Source: Isoetes taiwanensis (Eukaryota > Streptophyta > Lycopodiopsida > Isoetales > Isoetaceae). Taken from it: a stretch of 64,000 bases of DNA. The translations under genes were made by a program, and so were the position numbers. The stretch covers positions 1 to 64,000 of the forward strand of contig JAJEKV010000910.1 in assembly GCA_021234155.1 (NCBI GenBank), in the 5' to 3' direction. Positions 20,953 to 32,600 of this stretch are shown here, piece by piece. The notes under the pieces were generated by a model. It ran no database searches and had not been told where the DNA came from. It worked only from the letters and a program-made list of their open reading frames with translations. Position 1 is the stretch's first letter; each line of letters starts with the position of its first letter.

Positions 20953-22520
20953 TCCTCAATTGCCAGTTTCAACGATGCAACTTCTGCTTCAACCTTAGTA
21001 ATTAGATCACTCTACCAATGGTACATGCAATATTATCAGTTACAAAGGTTCTAAAAGATATAAGGTATAAGCACATTCTGCATTTAAACAAAGATGGAAG
21101 AGAAGTCCGCTATTGGCATGTAGATGGTTAACATTAAAGTGGTGGATAGCTGTAGTTGTGCCACTTGAGCTTGATGATACAAAGATTGCACTTTCGAAGT
21201 CATTGAATTCCTTTTGGGCTCATTCGTTGTTCTTATTCTCTTTCTGAAGTCGATTCCCCTTTTCGAGAACAGCTCAATGAGCAATTCGGCCGGGATGCCT
21301 ACGGACAAAGAAAGAGACAAATCTTCTAGAACCTTTTCCTCAGATATTACAATGTTGAAAATTTGTTGAAAAACACAACCATACTCCAAGCTTGACTTCT
21401 AACGTCCTTCCTGACACAGGGTGTGGGTCATTCAAAGGTCAATGTTAGCGAAATAAATTTATAGATCATGCTTGGAAGGTCTGCATTAGAGAAAATGCAT
21501 TTGCATTCTCTCCAGATGCCGTGCAAACCGGATAGAGTCTTACTTTTTATGCTTGCCAAAATGTTAGTGCCAAAAATACAAATCGTTTCTACTATCAAAT
21601 TTTGACAAAGAAAAAATTTGAAAGATCGCAGGATATTACATAGAAGAGCAAACATATTCCTTATCTAAAAATTTTCCCCTTAAAAGAATATAGAACTTAA
21701 GAAATGCCTAAAAAGCTTAGATAAGGTAGGTCTTTAGAATACTCCCAGCCAAAGACTGAACTTCTTCAAAAAATAATTTCAATCGCGTGTTTTCTTCCAT
21801 CATTTTTATGGTGCAAAAAAAGAGATTTACTATCAACACAGACTTAAAAGTCCATAATCCCTGGTTTTACAAACTTACCCTAGAGGAAAAAATCCTTATC
21901 AAAAATACCTCAAGTAGAAAGCACATTGATCTATGCATCACGCCGCAAAGCAAGTTTGATATTCACTCCCTCTTCCGATGTTCAAGATCTTTATTCCTCC
22001 ATCATAATCCAACCACATCAACCTCCAAGATTTTGCAGCCTGAAGTTTCTTTTTAATGTCAATGGCTTGGTCACACCTACTTTTATCCTTTCTTTGCAAT
22101 GCTTTTTTTGTTTCGGGTATAAATCAGATAAAATCTGTCGTTGCAATTTCGTTAATCTTATGTTTGGCCTCTGCAACTTCTTTCTTTCTTTATGTTTGGC
22201 TTGGATTTGGATATTGTGGTGTCCCATATGCATTCCCTCTTCAACGCCACAATTATCTTTATCTATTCATATTGGCAAAACTAAGAGAGATGACTACCTG
22301 TGTTTGTATGCTTCTTGCAACTCACTGGACTGTTTCTACCAAGTAGAACACTGCATAGCAAGCGGCCAATTCTGCAACTAAGAAACATTTTTTTTAGATC
22401 TATATTGCATAATAAAGACAAAGACCCAATACCTGGGAGGCCTTTTCTTTATAAAGATCCGCCCTAAAAAGGAGCATTCCTCATCGGTACTACGGGAAAC
22501 TTTAGTTTGGCCGCAAGTAA
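20953..22520 (-). pseudogene. Exon-like coiled-coil gene fragments
   Basis: Short minus-strand stretches read as charged heptad-type protein. 20953-21014 encodes KVEAEVASLKLAIEDLHQQ, bordered by TTGGTAG before and CAG/GTAGAA after, good splice acceptor and donor forms. 21740-21800 reads LKLFFEEVQSLAGS. About 22040-22190 contains EVAEAKHKINEIAT and DIKKKLQAAK in neighbouring frames. About 22440-22460 ends in KEKASQ before CAG/GTATTG. They look like exons of one coiled-coil protein with introns and some frameshifts, possibly captured by the surrounding element. The parent gene is not identified. Confidence 0.4.
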
Positions 22521-23400
22521 ACGTTAGCTCAACACCAATTCACAAAACATTGATTTTGCCTTGTAAATCTATGACATGACGCCAATGTGAATGTTGCATC
22601 TATAGATACGTGATTTGCTTATCGGAGGAGGAGCTAGCTTCTCGAAGGTGCACGCTCCTCTAGCTCGGAAAAAAGCGTCTTGCCGCGTCTAGCTAACCTA
22701 GCAGGAAGAAGACGATGGAGGAGGCGAGGCGGGAGGACGTAAAACTTTCAACCCTAAAACATGAAGCAAGTTCTTCACGATCGTGATCCAAGGAGATAGA
22801 TTCTCTTGTGGATGGCTCGAGGGAGAAAGTGCTCGGCTATGGGAGAGTTTGGTTTACAATAGATTCTTCCCGGTGAAGAATTATTTCGCCCATCTCCTCT
22901 GTGGTCCCTGATCCCGAGGTTTCTTTGTTAGAATCTTGGCCGGGGTGAGTTTGTAGGTGATAGGAATGTTAGTGCAGCAGGTGTCTTTCATACACACCTT
23001 GTTCGTGGGCCGGATAATAAAATAGTTGTGAAAGTTCTGAGTTAGGGAGTGTGGATTATGCAGTTTGAAACCTAAAAACAATAAAATATGGAAAAGAAAT
23101 GGATAAAAAGGGAAAAGATTCGTGGAATGTAGTTGAGCGGGAGGCGAGTTGTGCAGGAGCGGTCAGCAGTTGGGACAGAGAGGATGATTGGGAAATGTGC
23201 AAAAAGGCGAGAAAGGGACAGATTTGGGGGAAAAGGGACAACAATAGCGGATATGAGAAATGACAAAGGGAAAATGGGAATGCGGAGTTATTGAATATTA
23301 TTTGTACCCTAAGTGAGAAGGGACACACCAGATTCTGAGATTGCGTGCCAACTAGCAAAGCGGTGGAGAAGGGCTAAAAGGTGAAGGATTTCCTAGCTTT
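22521..23400. other. Unassigned DNA before the LINE
   Basis: It includes a GC-richer patch at 22600-22740 and purine-rich DNA at 23090-23260. No gene is recognised. The LINE 5' boundary could fall anywhere in 22.8-23.5 kb. Confidence 0.5.
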
Positions 23401-23559
23401 TGGAGATTTTCTTACCTTACCGCAGATATGGTGAACACCAAAGCGCTCCTGCAGAGTGGGGACCTTGCAATGTCGGAAGGAGGCGGTGGACCAAATCACG
23501 GAGTATTCAAATCAAGTGGGGGAAGAGGTGCGAAAAGGAACTATTGATGACAAGGAACC

Positions 23560-24110
23560 GGTTTTGTGGGTAAGCCTCTCCGTAATCTTTCTTTGAGAAA
23601 GTAAACTAAAGTTTCGAAATCAGGGCTCATTGGTCAGATATCAGGCATGAGGGGTAAGACTTCAGTTTTAAAAGGAGAGTTGAGAGAATGGAGCAGGGGT
23701 AGCAATCAACAGTATATATTTGGATTGACTTCCTTTTTTTATGGTTGAGTGTAGTAATAACCGCAGACGCTACCCTTTTACTCAAACAAGGAACCATTTC
23801 GGGGCTAACACTTTCGGTTTTTCTTTCAAAAATGGTATCCTTCCTTTGACCCTCTGAATTTCTCAGAACTATATCACCCGGCCTGGACATCGCTACAAGG
23901 CCTAAACCCGATGTACTGGAATGAGCAATCCTTGATTACTTTGTTCCAGCAGACCGAAATATTATTAGGCGGGAAGTTTCCCGGATAAAGCTCCAAAGTG
24001 TGGGCTCAAATCGATCTTCTAAAGCCAATCCGGGCGACATAAAAATTTGTGGATTACTTTGGTAATCCCAAAATCCTAAAGCTCGTATGGCAAGGTCTGC
24101 CACAGCCATG
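23560..24110 (+). pseudogene. Degenerate N-terminal part of LINE ORF1
   Basis: Broken plus-strand frames such as LKGELREWSRGSNQQY and DYFVPADRNIIRREVSRIKL precede the zinc-knuckle ORF. In plant LINEs this place is taken by a DUF4283-type domain, and the order and spacing fit, but the similarity is weak and stops interrupt it. Confidence 0.4.
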
Positions 24111-25230
24111 CTCGGCTTGTGGTTTGAGACTCCATGGGGGGAGAATCTGTAAAGGAGAAAGGGAGCTAAAAGAGAGTCCAAGGGAAATAAACCAGGGGAA
24201 ACAGGGGACCCAAAAGGAGGAAATGTGGGTCACACCCAACAAAGGCAAGGCAGAAAGATCCAGGCAGAACAAGAATGGGAGTGAAAAAAGAAAAAGGAGG
24301 AGGCAGAAAATCAGAGATGAAAAGGAAAAGGAGAGGATTAAAATGGAGGCAGGAAAGAGTTTGGAAAGGAGACAGAGAACTGAATGGAAAAAAAAGGTGA
24401 AATTCATGGAGGACTCCTCTAAAGTAAAGGTCCTAAACAATCCTGATGCTAAAGGGAAAGGGGTTATGGAGGAAGAAAAGTCTTATCAAAAGAATAACTC
24501 CATGGCTCTCACAATAAGGGAGCCCCAGGAGAATGGGAGCTATTCCTCCTCTGAGGAGTCAACTGGATGCCAGGAGAAAGGAGAACCGAGCTCACCTAAA
24601 ATCTCTCCCTTGACAGCCAACACAAACAATGAATCTCCCCTTCCAGTCATGGAACTATTTCCCAAAGGATTAGAGGTCTGTGGTCCAGTTTTGAGTAATA
24701 AAGATACAACAATTGAGTCCTCCATTGCTGTGGAACATGTAAAGGATACACCTGGCACAGGGGATTTGGAAAGTAATTCAAACCCACAGCTTCCAGTTCC
24801 AGAAGGCCAGGGAATTGATGCTGTGCATTGCAATAGTCCTGTAAGTCCATCTGGCCAAGGATTGGGGAACCAGCCCCAAAGACTTGTAACTCCAGCCGGC
24901 CGGGAAATTGACAGTGATCAGATCAATAGACCTATAAGCCCTTTTGATCAAGAGTTGGAGAAAGACACTCCTGAAGACACAGTTACCTTGGAAAGGGAAG
25001 AGTTCAAGACTCCAGCAGCTAAGCTAAGGGAATTGGCAGACCCTTCTTCTAGACTTTATGGTAAATTCTGGGAGGATGAGGATGAGGATGTATGTGGAGA
25101 GGAGTTGGGGAGTGAAGTACAGAACTATGTTACTCCTCAGCCACAAATCAAAAAAAGACAAAAAAAGGTCTATACCCCCAGGGAGAATGGGCCTGTTACC
25201 AGAAACTCCAGAAGCTCCAAAACTCAATGA
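24049..25230 (+). CDS. LINE ORF1 protein (zinc-knuckle, charged), N-terminus truncated
   Basis: 393 residues. A CX2CX4HX4C zinc knuckle sits at residues 21-34 (C21, C24, H29, C34), preceded by the WQGLPQPC context usual in plant LINE ORF1. Residues 45-130 are very rich in K, R and E, and the rest is rich in P, S and T with a basic end. ORF1 proteins bind the element RNA to form the ribonucleoprotein. The ATG lies just before the knuckle, so the real ORF1 probably began upstream in what is now a broken frame. Its stop overlaps the next start as ATGA. Confidence 0.75.
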   Translation: MDYFGNPKILKLVWQGLPQPCSACGLRLHGGRICKGERELKESPREINQGKQGTQKEEMWVTPNKGKAERSRQNKNGSEKRKRRRQKIRDEKEKERIKMEAGKSLERRQRTEWKKKVKFMEDSSKVKVLNNPDAKGKGVMEEEKSYQKNNSMALTIREPQENGSYSSSEESTGCQEKGEPSSPKISPLTANTNNESPLPVMELFPKGLEVCGPVLSNKDTTIESSIAVEHVKDTPGTGDLESNSNPQLPVPEGQGIDAVHCNSPVSPSGQGLGNQPQRLVTPAGREIDSDQINRPISPFDQELEKDTPEDTVTLEREEFKTPAAKLRELADPSSRLYGKFWEDEDEDVCGEELGSEVQNYVTPQPQIKKRQKKVYTPRENGPVTRNSRSSKTQ

Positions 25231-25920
25231 AGATTGTCACTTGGAACTTAAGAGGAATTAAGGGCCCCCTGAAGAGGAAAAGGGCTCTAATAGCTATCAA
25301 AGAGCTCAAAGCAGACATTGTTCTTTTGCAGGAACATAGGCTGCCAGCCTTTGAAGCTTCAAACTTGGGAAATTGGATCTTCCCCAATGGTGAATCCATT
25401 TGGTCCCCTGCAGATGGCACAAAAGGAGGCATTTGCATTGCTTGGAACGGGTGCAGAATGGTGAACTCCTTCCTACACCCATCAGGTAGATGGCAAGTGG
25501 CATTCTTGATGATTGGACAAGAGCAAGTAGGCATTATTAATGTCTATGCTTCTACCTCTCTGAAGAAAGAGAAGAACAATGGAAAACTATGGCAATCTGG
25601 GCTGCAAAGTCAAAAATACTAGTAACTTGGATCCTTAGTGGAGACTTTAATAATACCCCATCTTGGGAACAAAAAGCAAGAAAGAAGATCAACATGTCGA
25701 GGGAGAGAGAGATCAATGGGATAAATTGATTCATAGCTTCATATATTATGCTCCTTCTTCCTCTAATGCATATTCACGGTGCAATAAGAGAAAAGGAAAT
25801 GACAGAGTGTATTGTCCATTAGGCGGGTATTATACTAGCATTTCCACCTTTGGATGGTCGGGATAATTTGATCATCATTAATGATTGTAGTAACTCAATC
25901 TCAGATCATTACCCTCAGAT
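25227..25920 (+). pseudogene. LINE ORF2 apurinic-type endonuclease domain, frameshifted
   Basis: The open frame 25227-25622 (131 codons) starts MKIVTWNLRG and includes LLQEHR and GGICIAWN, the first catalytic blocks of the EEP fold. After the stop the domain continues in other frames with GDFN near 25637 and SDHYP near 25901, the last catalytic motif. All main catalytic blocks survive, but at least two frame changes separate them. This enzyme nicks target DNA to prime reverse transcription. The ATG overlaps the ORF1 stop (ATGA). Confidence 0.85.
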
Positions 25921-26263
25921 CACGGACTTTGGTCTTCTTCCTCAAAAGCAGATGTCTTTGACACTCCCTTCAAATTTAATGCCGGGTTTACGAATAATAA
26001 GGTCTTTTTGTGAGGAGTTCACGGATTCTATATGTCACTAGAGCATTTGAATACAAAGTGGCTCTATGAAGGAGTTTATATGCAGGAATAAGCAAATCAA
26101 AAATTGGGTGAAAGCTGTGGGGCAAGGAATGGAACAGAAAAAAAAAAGATTAGAAAAAATGGAGGTCTACTTGGAAATAAGAGATGTTAGGCGAGAGCCT
26201 TTTTGAGACAAAGCTAATGTACAGCAATGCGAGAGAGAGGAGTCCCTGGAAAGGAAAGTCAAG

Positions 26264-27180
26264 TTGATTGAAGAATATGAAGCTAAAAGTTTGGCCATAA
26301 AAAGCAGAAGTCTATATGTGAACTGCATGGATGATTGCAGCTCAAAATTCTTCTTCAGAGCTGCTAAAAGCAGAATTATGAACAATGGGATTGCCTCAGT
26401 TCGAGATGACAATCAACAAGAGCTCTTTAAACAAGAGGACATCAGAAATTGTTCTACACTAAATACAAGGAGTTATTTACTGACCAAGGATAATGACAAT
26501 GCTAAAATGGATGAATTCTTTGAATACCTTGGCCCAAAAGATGATCATATTCGGGATGTACAGACTTCCGGCGGTTCAATGGAAGGCAGATTTTAAGCAC
26601 ATTAAGGAGTATGGCTCATGGGAAAAGCCCTGGTCCTGACGGTCTACCTCCTGAATTTTATGATCATTTCTGGGATGTAATGAACAAGGACATAGTTACA
26701 TTTGTACAGGGTGCTTGGCAGGCTGAGAAATTACACCCAGCAATTAATGCAGGTCTAATTGCCCTCATCCCAAAGGTAGATATGCCTATCAACTTTTCGG
26801 ATTGGAGGCCTATCTCATTAACAAATGTGACATATAAAGTTTTGGCTAAGATCTTTGCCAATAGGATAAAAAAGATTCTTCAGAATAAGATACATCGGTT
26901 CAATCTGGATTTCTTCCAAGGAGGTGCATCTTGGACAACTTCATTGGAGCTTATGAAGGTTTACACTGGAATAAACTATCCAATCAAGGTTGTGTACTTT
27001 TAAAATTGGATTTCAAAAGAGCCTATGACACCATTGACTGGAAATTTCTTTACAAAGCCATGGTACGATTGGGTTTCTCGGATCGGGGTTATTGGGAAAA
27101 TAGTTGGCTTCAATGTGGCTGGCTGCTCAACAGTTTTTGGTTAATGGCTCTCCCTCCTCTTTTTTGAGTGCAAAAGAGGA
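26264..27180 (+). pseudogene. LINE ORF2 reverse transcriptase, N-terminal half
   Basis: 26611-27003 holds GKSPGPDGLPPEFY, LIALIPKV and DWRPISLTNVTYKVLAK, the fingers blocks of non-LTR RT. 26931-27167 continues in another frame with LLKLDFKRAYDTIDW, including the first catalytic aspartate. Frame changes occur near 26600, 26900-27000 and 27170. The stretch 26264-26596 is the linker between endonuclease and RT. Confidence 0.85.
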
Positions 27181-28296
27181 GTGAGACAGGGGTGTCCTTT
27201 AGCCCCCTATCTCTTCTTAATAGTAGCAGAAATGGTTACTAGATATATCATGAAGATGCAACAAGATAAGAAGATTAGTTGCTTAAATCTTCCTGACTCA
27301 AAAGATGCTTTATCAGTAATGCAGTATGCTGATGATACCTTTGTGTTCTTAAAAAGACAAGGGGACAGTATTAGAAATTTCCTCTCTGCAATGGAACTTT
27401 TTGGGAAGGCTTCTGGGGTGGTCCTGAACAAGGAAAAGTGTGCCTTCATCTCTGACACCCTTGAGAATCACATTGAAGACATAAGTGTTTGTGGTCTCCA
27501 AAAAGCTACCAAATTGTTAGGTCTTCCATTAGCTCTCAACATGAGTCTGCATGGCCTTTGGGAACCCATTGTGACCAAGATAAAGAAAAAACTTCAAATG
27601 TATCCTAAGTCTTTATCCTTAGCTGGGAGAATAGAGATAATCAATAGTGTTATTGCCAGCTCTCATGTGTACTTCTCTTCAGCAATAATTGCAGACAAGA
27701 AGACCTATCAGGAGCTAGAGATCATAATGAAGGAATTCATTTGGCAGGGCACACACATGGTAGGTTGGAAAAATTTGACTCTACCTAGAAGGAAAGGAGG
27801 GTTGGGATGCAAAGATCTTTTCCTGCAGGCCCAAGCTCTGGCAGCTAAGTTGGTCTGGAGAGCTCTGGACCCAGCTGCTAAATCCCCCGCCCTTGCCCTT
27901 ACTAAGTATTGGATTGGGAAGACTACAATAGTGGGAAGTCCATCTACACCTCATCACCTTCCTGACTCAGCATTTTATCAACTTAATACAGGGTCAGGCA
28001 CTTCCACCATAATGAGAAGGATCATCCAAGCTTGGAATCGAGGGTTTTACGTGTGTTTTAAAGCGAATCCAATTGAACAAGTCTCGAGAAAACTTCAATT
28101 TCTTCCGCATCAAGGGCTGGTTAGTGAAAATGATGGATGCCTAGCACTTAAACATCCAAGAAAATACAAGGAGTGGATGGATAGGGGCACGGGTACAATT
28201 GGTAACATGGTAAATGGTGAGAACTGGAAAACATGGTTGGAAATCTCTAGTCTCCTACAAGATACCAATTCAATAGAAATATTTACAAAGCTCTAA
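27181..28296 (+). CDS. LINE ORF2 reverse transcriptase, C-terminal half
   Basis: 371 residues open. It begins RQGCPLAPYLFLIVAEM. The catalytic box YADD is encoded at 27325-27336, followed by ASGVVLNKEKC and KLLGLPL (thumb), then the conserved LSLAGRIEIINSV and WKNLTLPRRKGGLGCKDL segments typical of plant L1 ORF2 after the RT. The frame continues from the preceding broken fragments. The ATG has no meaning as a start. Confidence 0.85.
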   Translation: MRQGCPLAPYLFLIVAEMVTRYIMKMQQDKKISCLNLPDSKDALSVMQYADDTFVFLKRQGDSIRNFLSAMELFGKASGVVLNKEKCAFISDTLENHIEDISVCGLQKATKLLGLPLALNMSLHGLWEPIVTKIKKKLQMYPKSLSLAGRIEIINSVIASSHVYFSSAIIADKKTYQELEIIMKEFIWQGTHMVGWKNLTLPRRKGGLGCKDLFLQAQALAAKLVWRALDPAAKSPALALTKYWIGKTTIVGSPSTPHHLPDSAFYQLNTGSGTSTIMRRIIQAWNRGFYVCFKANPIEQVSRKLQFLPHQGLVSENDGCLALKHPRKYKEWMDRGTGTIGNMVNGENWKTWLEISSLLQDTNSIEIFTKL

Positions 28297-28479
28297 CAAG
28301 ACACAATAGAGGGAGGGGAGCATGCATTGGAGCGTAAGCTGGGCCATGGATGGCAAAGGGTATAATGTGGCTAAAGTCTATTCCTTTTTCTTTGGGAGAC
28401 CACAGAACTAAAGTTGCTTGATCAATGGGGTTGTACAGAGATCGAGGGAAGCCACTAAGGTTATAAGGAAAGGTTGGAA

Positions 28480-29004
28480 ACTTCAATGTGCAAAGAAGGT
28501 GGGTCTTTTCTGGTGGCTTCTCCTGAACAAAAGCTTGAAGTCTAATGCTTACAGGGCTAAGTACAATAACCAAAACTCGGCGGATGCCCTTTAGGTTGTG
28601 GCCAAGCCGGAGTCATCCCACACATCTTTATTTGTCCTTGGCTGACCCCCTTTTGGTCCTGGATAGGCAATCATATTGGTGCAATTCCAGCTGCTGAACA
28701 GGATCTTTTTGACTTTCTTGCAAGTTCTTCCCTTTTTGTGGACACAATTAGATCATTATGCCTGTGGGTAATTTGGAAACATAGGAACAATGTTGCCATT
28801 AACCACCACAGTCCAGACTTGAACTATCTTAAGACTACCCTTCAATTGGAGCTAGCAGAAGCAGCCATGGCTCATAGAATGAAAAAAGGATGCAATTATG
28901 ACAAAAGATGGGATGATTTGGGCTCTTTTCAAGGGTTCTATGCTTTCTTTTCGTCTTATTTCAGTAACACTTCTAATGTCTGTAACAGATTATCTGGTCA
29001 ATAA
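28480..29004 (+). pseudogene. LINE ORF2 C-terminal zf-RVT region
   Basis: Plus-strand frames near 28492-28565 read KKVGLFWWLLLNKSLKSNAY, and 28738-29004 (88 codons) reads IRSLCLWVIWKHRNNVAIN. Both are typical of the cysteine-rich zf-RVT tail found at the end of plant LINE polyproteins. The middle is broken. Confidence 0.7.
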
Positions 29005-29132
29005 ACATTATGAAGGCGGCCATGCCCGGGAGGTTCCGGAAGATACTCGTCCTATGACTCATCGAGGAGGTCTTTGGCGGCTCTGCGATGGGTCAAAAGT
29101 AAAACGATAATGATTGAACCTTACAACAAGTA

Positions 29133-29342
29133 TTGAAAGATGATGATATCTGGGTTTTCAAGCAGGAGATCAAGCCTTATTTTGAGGAGAAGCTTCAAAT
29201 TTGTATGGAGGCCCGAGAGTCTTGGATCCTCTACATTCTGGATTCCTCTTCCTATGGAGCACAGGAGCTCGATGATCTGCTTTTTAGGTTTACCATTCAC
29301 GCCTCGGCAGTAATCTCCTTGGACGGAGTCACAGGAAACTGA
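29133..29342 (+). other. Unrecognised ORF in the LINE 3' region
   Basis: 69 residues, acidic at the start and containing EKLQICMEARESWILYILD. I do not recognise it. It lies between the zf-RVT remnant and the poly(A) tail and may be residual ORF2 tail or chance. Confidence 0.25.
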
Positions 29343-29573
29343 AGACTCAGCACACCAGCAGGATTTACCAGAACAAAAGAAACTTTAAGCTTTTATAATT
29401 TTGTTTACGATATTACATTAAAAACTTCAATCGATGTTTTAATCTTAGTAACTATCCTCCTCACGGAGTGTCAAGGCCATTTTCAATTTGGCCTTTTAGT
29501 ACGAGGGGTTTCCCCACATCTTTTTTGTATTACCATGTAATTACATGTAATATAATACTACTGCCGTTTCCAC

Positions 29574-29601
<28 letters not shown>
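29574..29601 (+). other. LINE poly(A) tail
   Basis: 28 consecutive A at the end of the element, preceded by a T-rich 3' UTR. Confidence 0.9.
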
Positions 29602-29605
<4 letters not shown>

Positions 29606-32600
29606 CGCAAAAGGCAGGTCGTAGGAATGCCGAGTTATGCAATGTAATGAAGGTTTATAAATAATGTTCTTGCGTTTTAGGTATCATGAGTTGTTTTATG
29701 TCAATACATTTGTGACCAGTAAAAACGTATTGTTTGAGAGGTGTAAGGTGTAGGGTTATGTAGGGTATCCAATCATAGGTTAGATCTACTATATTGAAAA
29801 AGCATCTATTACATATGTCACAGAGACCAAATTAGCCATTAGGACTAGATGAATTATTGGGGCCATTACATACAAAGGGGTCAAAGAACTTATGTAAAAA
29901 ATGGAGCAAATATACATAAAAAGCCAATGGGACAATTGTTTAACGAAGTCGATGCAGTGAAAAGGAATCAACCAAGCAAATGGACCAAAATGGAACCTAT
30001 ATGACCAACTAATTTGCATTGAGACTATAAATCTAAGTAAGGGACAACCATAATGGAGTATAGAAAACACAAATTCAACATAAGCAGTTCATTAAGAACC
30101 ACAGATTCAATGGCATTTTCCACATAGTTTTTGTTTTTTTTCACATTCTATATTTTTATGTCTTTCCTTTATAACATTCCAAAACACAAGTAATTAACTA
30201 TTACATGTTTTCAACATATGGTTTTTTGCTAGGCCTTATTTAATTCAAATAATCTTTCAATCATCTATAGGTGTAGGCGCAGTAATCGATTTCATGCCGC
30301 AAAACCCCCATCGACTCCCTCGGCCCACAGAAACCGATTCTTACGCTTTACAAATGAATACCTTCTTGATAGACACATCGCCTATTTTCAGAAAGTGGTT
30401 ACTATGGGTGATGCTCGCTCCCGCGACCGGCTTACAGCAATCGTACATGAGTCCGCTAAATGCTTAGGGCCCGCTTGAGGGGTAAGAGAGATGGCGGGTT
30501 CGCCAGATGGAACGCGGGTGACAAATGTGATGCGCATTAACCGGGCAATAGCGACATCGATTTACAAGGGAGTACCTAGATGCTTTTTCCATGGCAAGAA
30601 CGGGGACCCCATTGCTCTAGAAAGCAGGTCAAAATGGCCCATTACAAGGAGCACATCAACCCCACTAAGAAGCCCTATGGGCCCACCCTAGAATATGCTC
30701 CCAAAAAGCGCACTCATTGCCTCCATTATGAATGCCCACCATCTTCGCGATCGAGACGCGCGTATGTGGATTGGGAGCCCCGCCAGACAGCTCCGGTCTG
30801 GGCCAAACGGGTGCCATTGAGGATGAGTCTCACACTTTCCGAGTTGCCCGTTGTTGGGCCGATCCGGGCCGACACGCCCCTTTAGTGGGGCCGGACGCGT
30901 GCCCTTGCATTTACGATGAACACACCACAAGACGCGCTGCCCTAGGGTCATACATCCAGAGGTAATCGGACCCGGAGGTCACATTTGCCCTCACCGTCCT
31001 CACGACTAGGCACTACTTCGGGGTGGTGCATGACCAGATATATTGGGATGTTTTCGCATTTTATATGATTAGCATCTTCTTTGGGCCAGGCTGATTGTCG
31101 CCACGTTTTTCCTAAAAACCGGAAAAGGGTTTTTAATCCCGCAATAATCCGCTTGTCGCGTTTTGTATTGGGTCCCATAGACCGATTGGTCTCCGTGGAC
31201 GATAAAAGTACCTTCCTTCCTTCCTTCCTTCCTTCCTTTCATAATGATTGCCATAGGGGGCATCATTCTCAAAATTGCCATAGCTCTTCAACTTGTTTCC
31301 CAACTTGACCTTATTTGTTCACATGTTGTGCATCCTTGGGTGTTGATGACTAAGCAAAAAAATGCAAGATTTTCGAAAGCAATGAAATTCTAGGACTCAA
31401 GACTTCGAGTGGTTGTTTCTTATTTCATGTCTATTTCAGATCTATTATGTCCTCTTCGCCCGTCCTCTTATCTCAAGTCCTCTGGTCTATTATGTCGTCT
31501 TCAATCCTTCATGATAGATGAAAGGTCTGAAATGCTTATCTTACTTTTTATCCCAAGCTCACATCAGTCTTCTGTTATGAAGAATCGAGAAGCAATCGAT
31601 GGAATGGAAGAGATGATTGGCCTTCACTATCTTTGCATTATCCCAAGCTAGGGCCTTTAGACAATGCAATACATTGCTTTTTAGATCAAGATCCTAATGC
31701 AGGAACAGGGACGGCGGTTGAGTCAAAATGGACTAGCATAGCAAGGTGGATTAATCTTGGGGTGTGTGCTAGTTCAGAGGTCTAACAATCTTTGGATTAA
31801 GAGCGTGTTGAAGACCCTGGATCACTCTATTTGCGAGGTACATCATGGATACATCATCAATGGCTACCTAGAGCAGCTAGGATTCATTGTCTTCTGATTC
31901 TAGGATCCATTCATGGTTCATAAGAAACAAGGGTATGTGTATGAATTCTTCTCTAGAAGTCTAAGTCTTCATTGCGATCTTTAACTTCTTCTGCCTCTAA
32001 TATTGTGCAATTAGCAAAGAAACCAATGCAAGACGAATTTGGGAGTTTGATATTTGACATTTGAAAATTGCACATGCAAGAAGAGTGAATGGAGGAAGCC
32101 AAAGCCATATCACCCTTGGAACAAAGGAAAATGTGAAAAGAAAAGCGTACCATCCTACCTAGCAAAAAGAACATCCGAGGCAGATAATTGGAAGCTTATA
32201 CATTTGAAGCATAATGGATTTGGAAGAGTAGCACAACGGTAAATAAAGATTGCCTTTACAGTTTGAAATTGAACTACCAAAATCGTGAGCGGATTCTTGT
32301 GTTCTTCCTGATAGGTGCCCCAAAAGTTTGGCAACTTCTCAAATAATGGGGTATTTTGACAAATAGCCCAAAATACAACGCAATTTTAAAGTTCCCCTTT
32401 CAAAGAAAGAATTGAACTTAAAATTGAAATTAAAACACGGTTCCCAATTGTATCATACAAGGTGTCGATGGAGGCTCGAGTGCACACACTGCCAATTAGG
32501 TAGATTGTCTAGATCAAGCAAGACGGCCATCCATGACACAAGGGCATGTATACTACTCCAATGGGGATTCACTTGCAATAGGTAAAGGTATACACAAACA

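Larger units (their letters stand above)
23400..29601 (+). mobile_element. L1-type LINE, decayed, with poly(A) tail
   Basis: Order on plus: a degenerate N-terminal ORF1 part, ORF1 with zinc knuckle (24049-25230), endonuclease (25227-25920), reverse transcriptase (26264-28296), zf-RVT-like tail (28480-29004), 3' UTR and a run of 28 A (29574-29601). This is the architecture of plant L1 elements, which transpose by target-primed reverse transcription. Several frameshifts and stops make it non-autonomous as read. I found no target-site duplication. The 5' limit is a guess. Confidence 0.9.

Noticed and set aside
23936-24181. Minus-strand ORF of 81 codons at the LINE ORF1 start
   Set aside because: It is the shadow of ORF1 with its zinc knuckle on the plus strand.
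29574-29640. Target-site duplication of the LINE (ggcacgcaaaagg after the poly(A))
   Set aside because: No matching copy was found upstream in 22.5-23.6 kb. Only an inverted gcgtgcc at 23344.
30350-30370. Stray array fragment (acaaatgaataccttctt)
   Set aside because: Only 18 bases match and the flanks do not continue as array. Chance or a chimeric consensus is equally possible.
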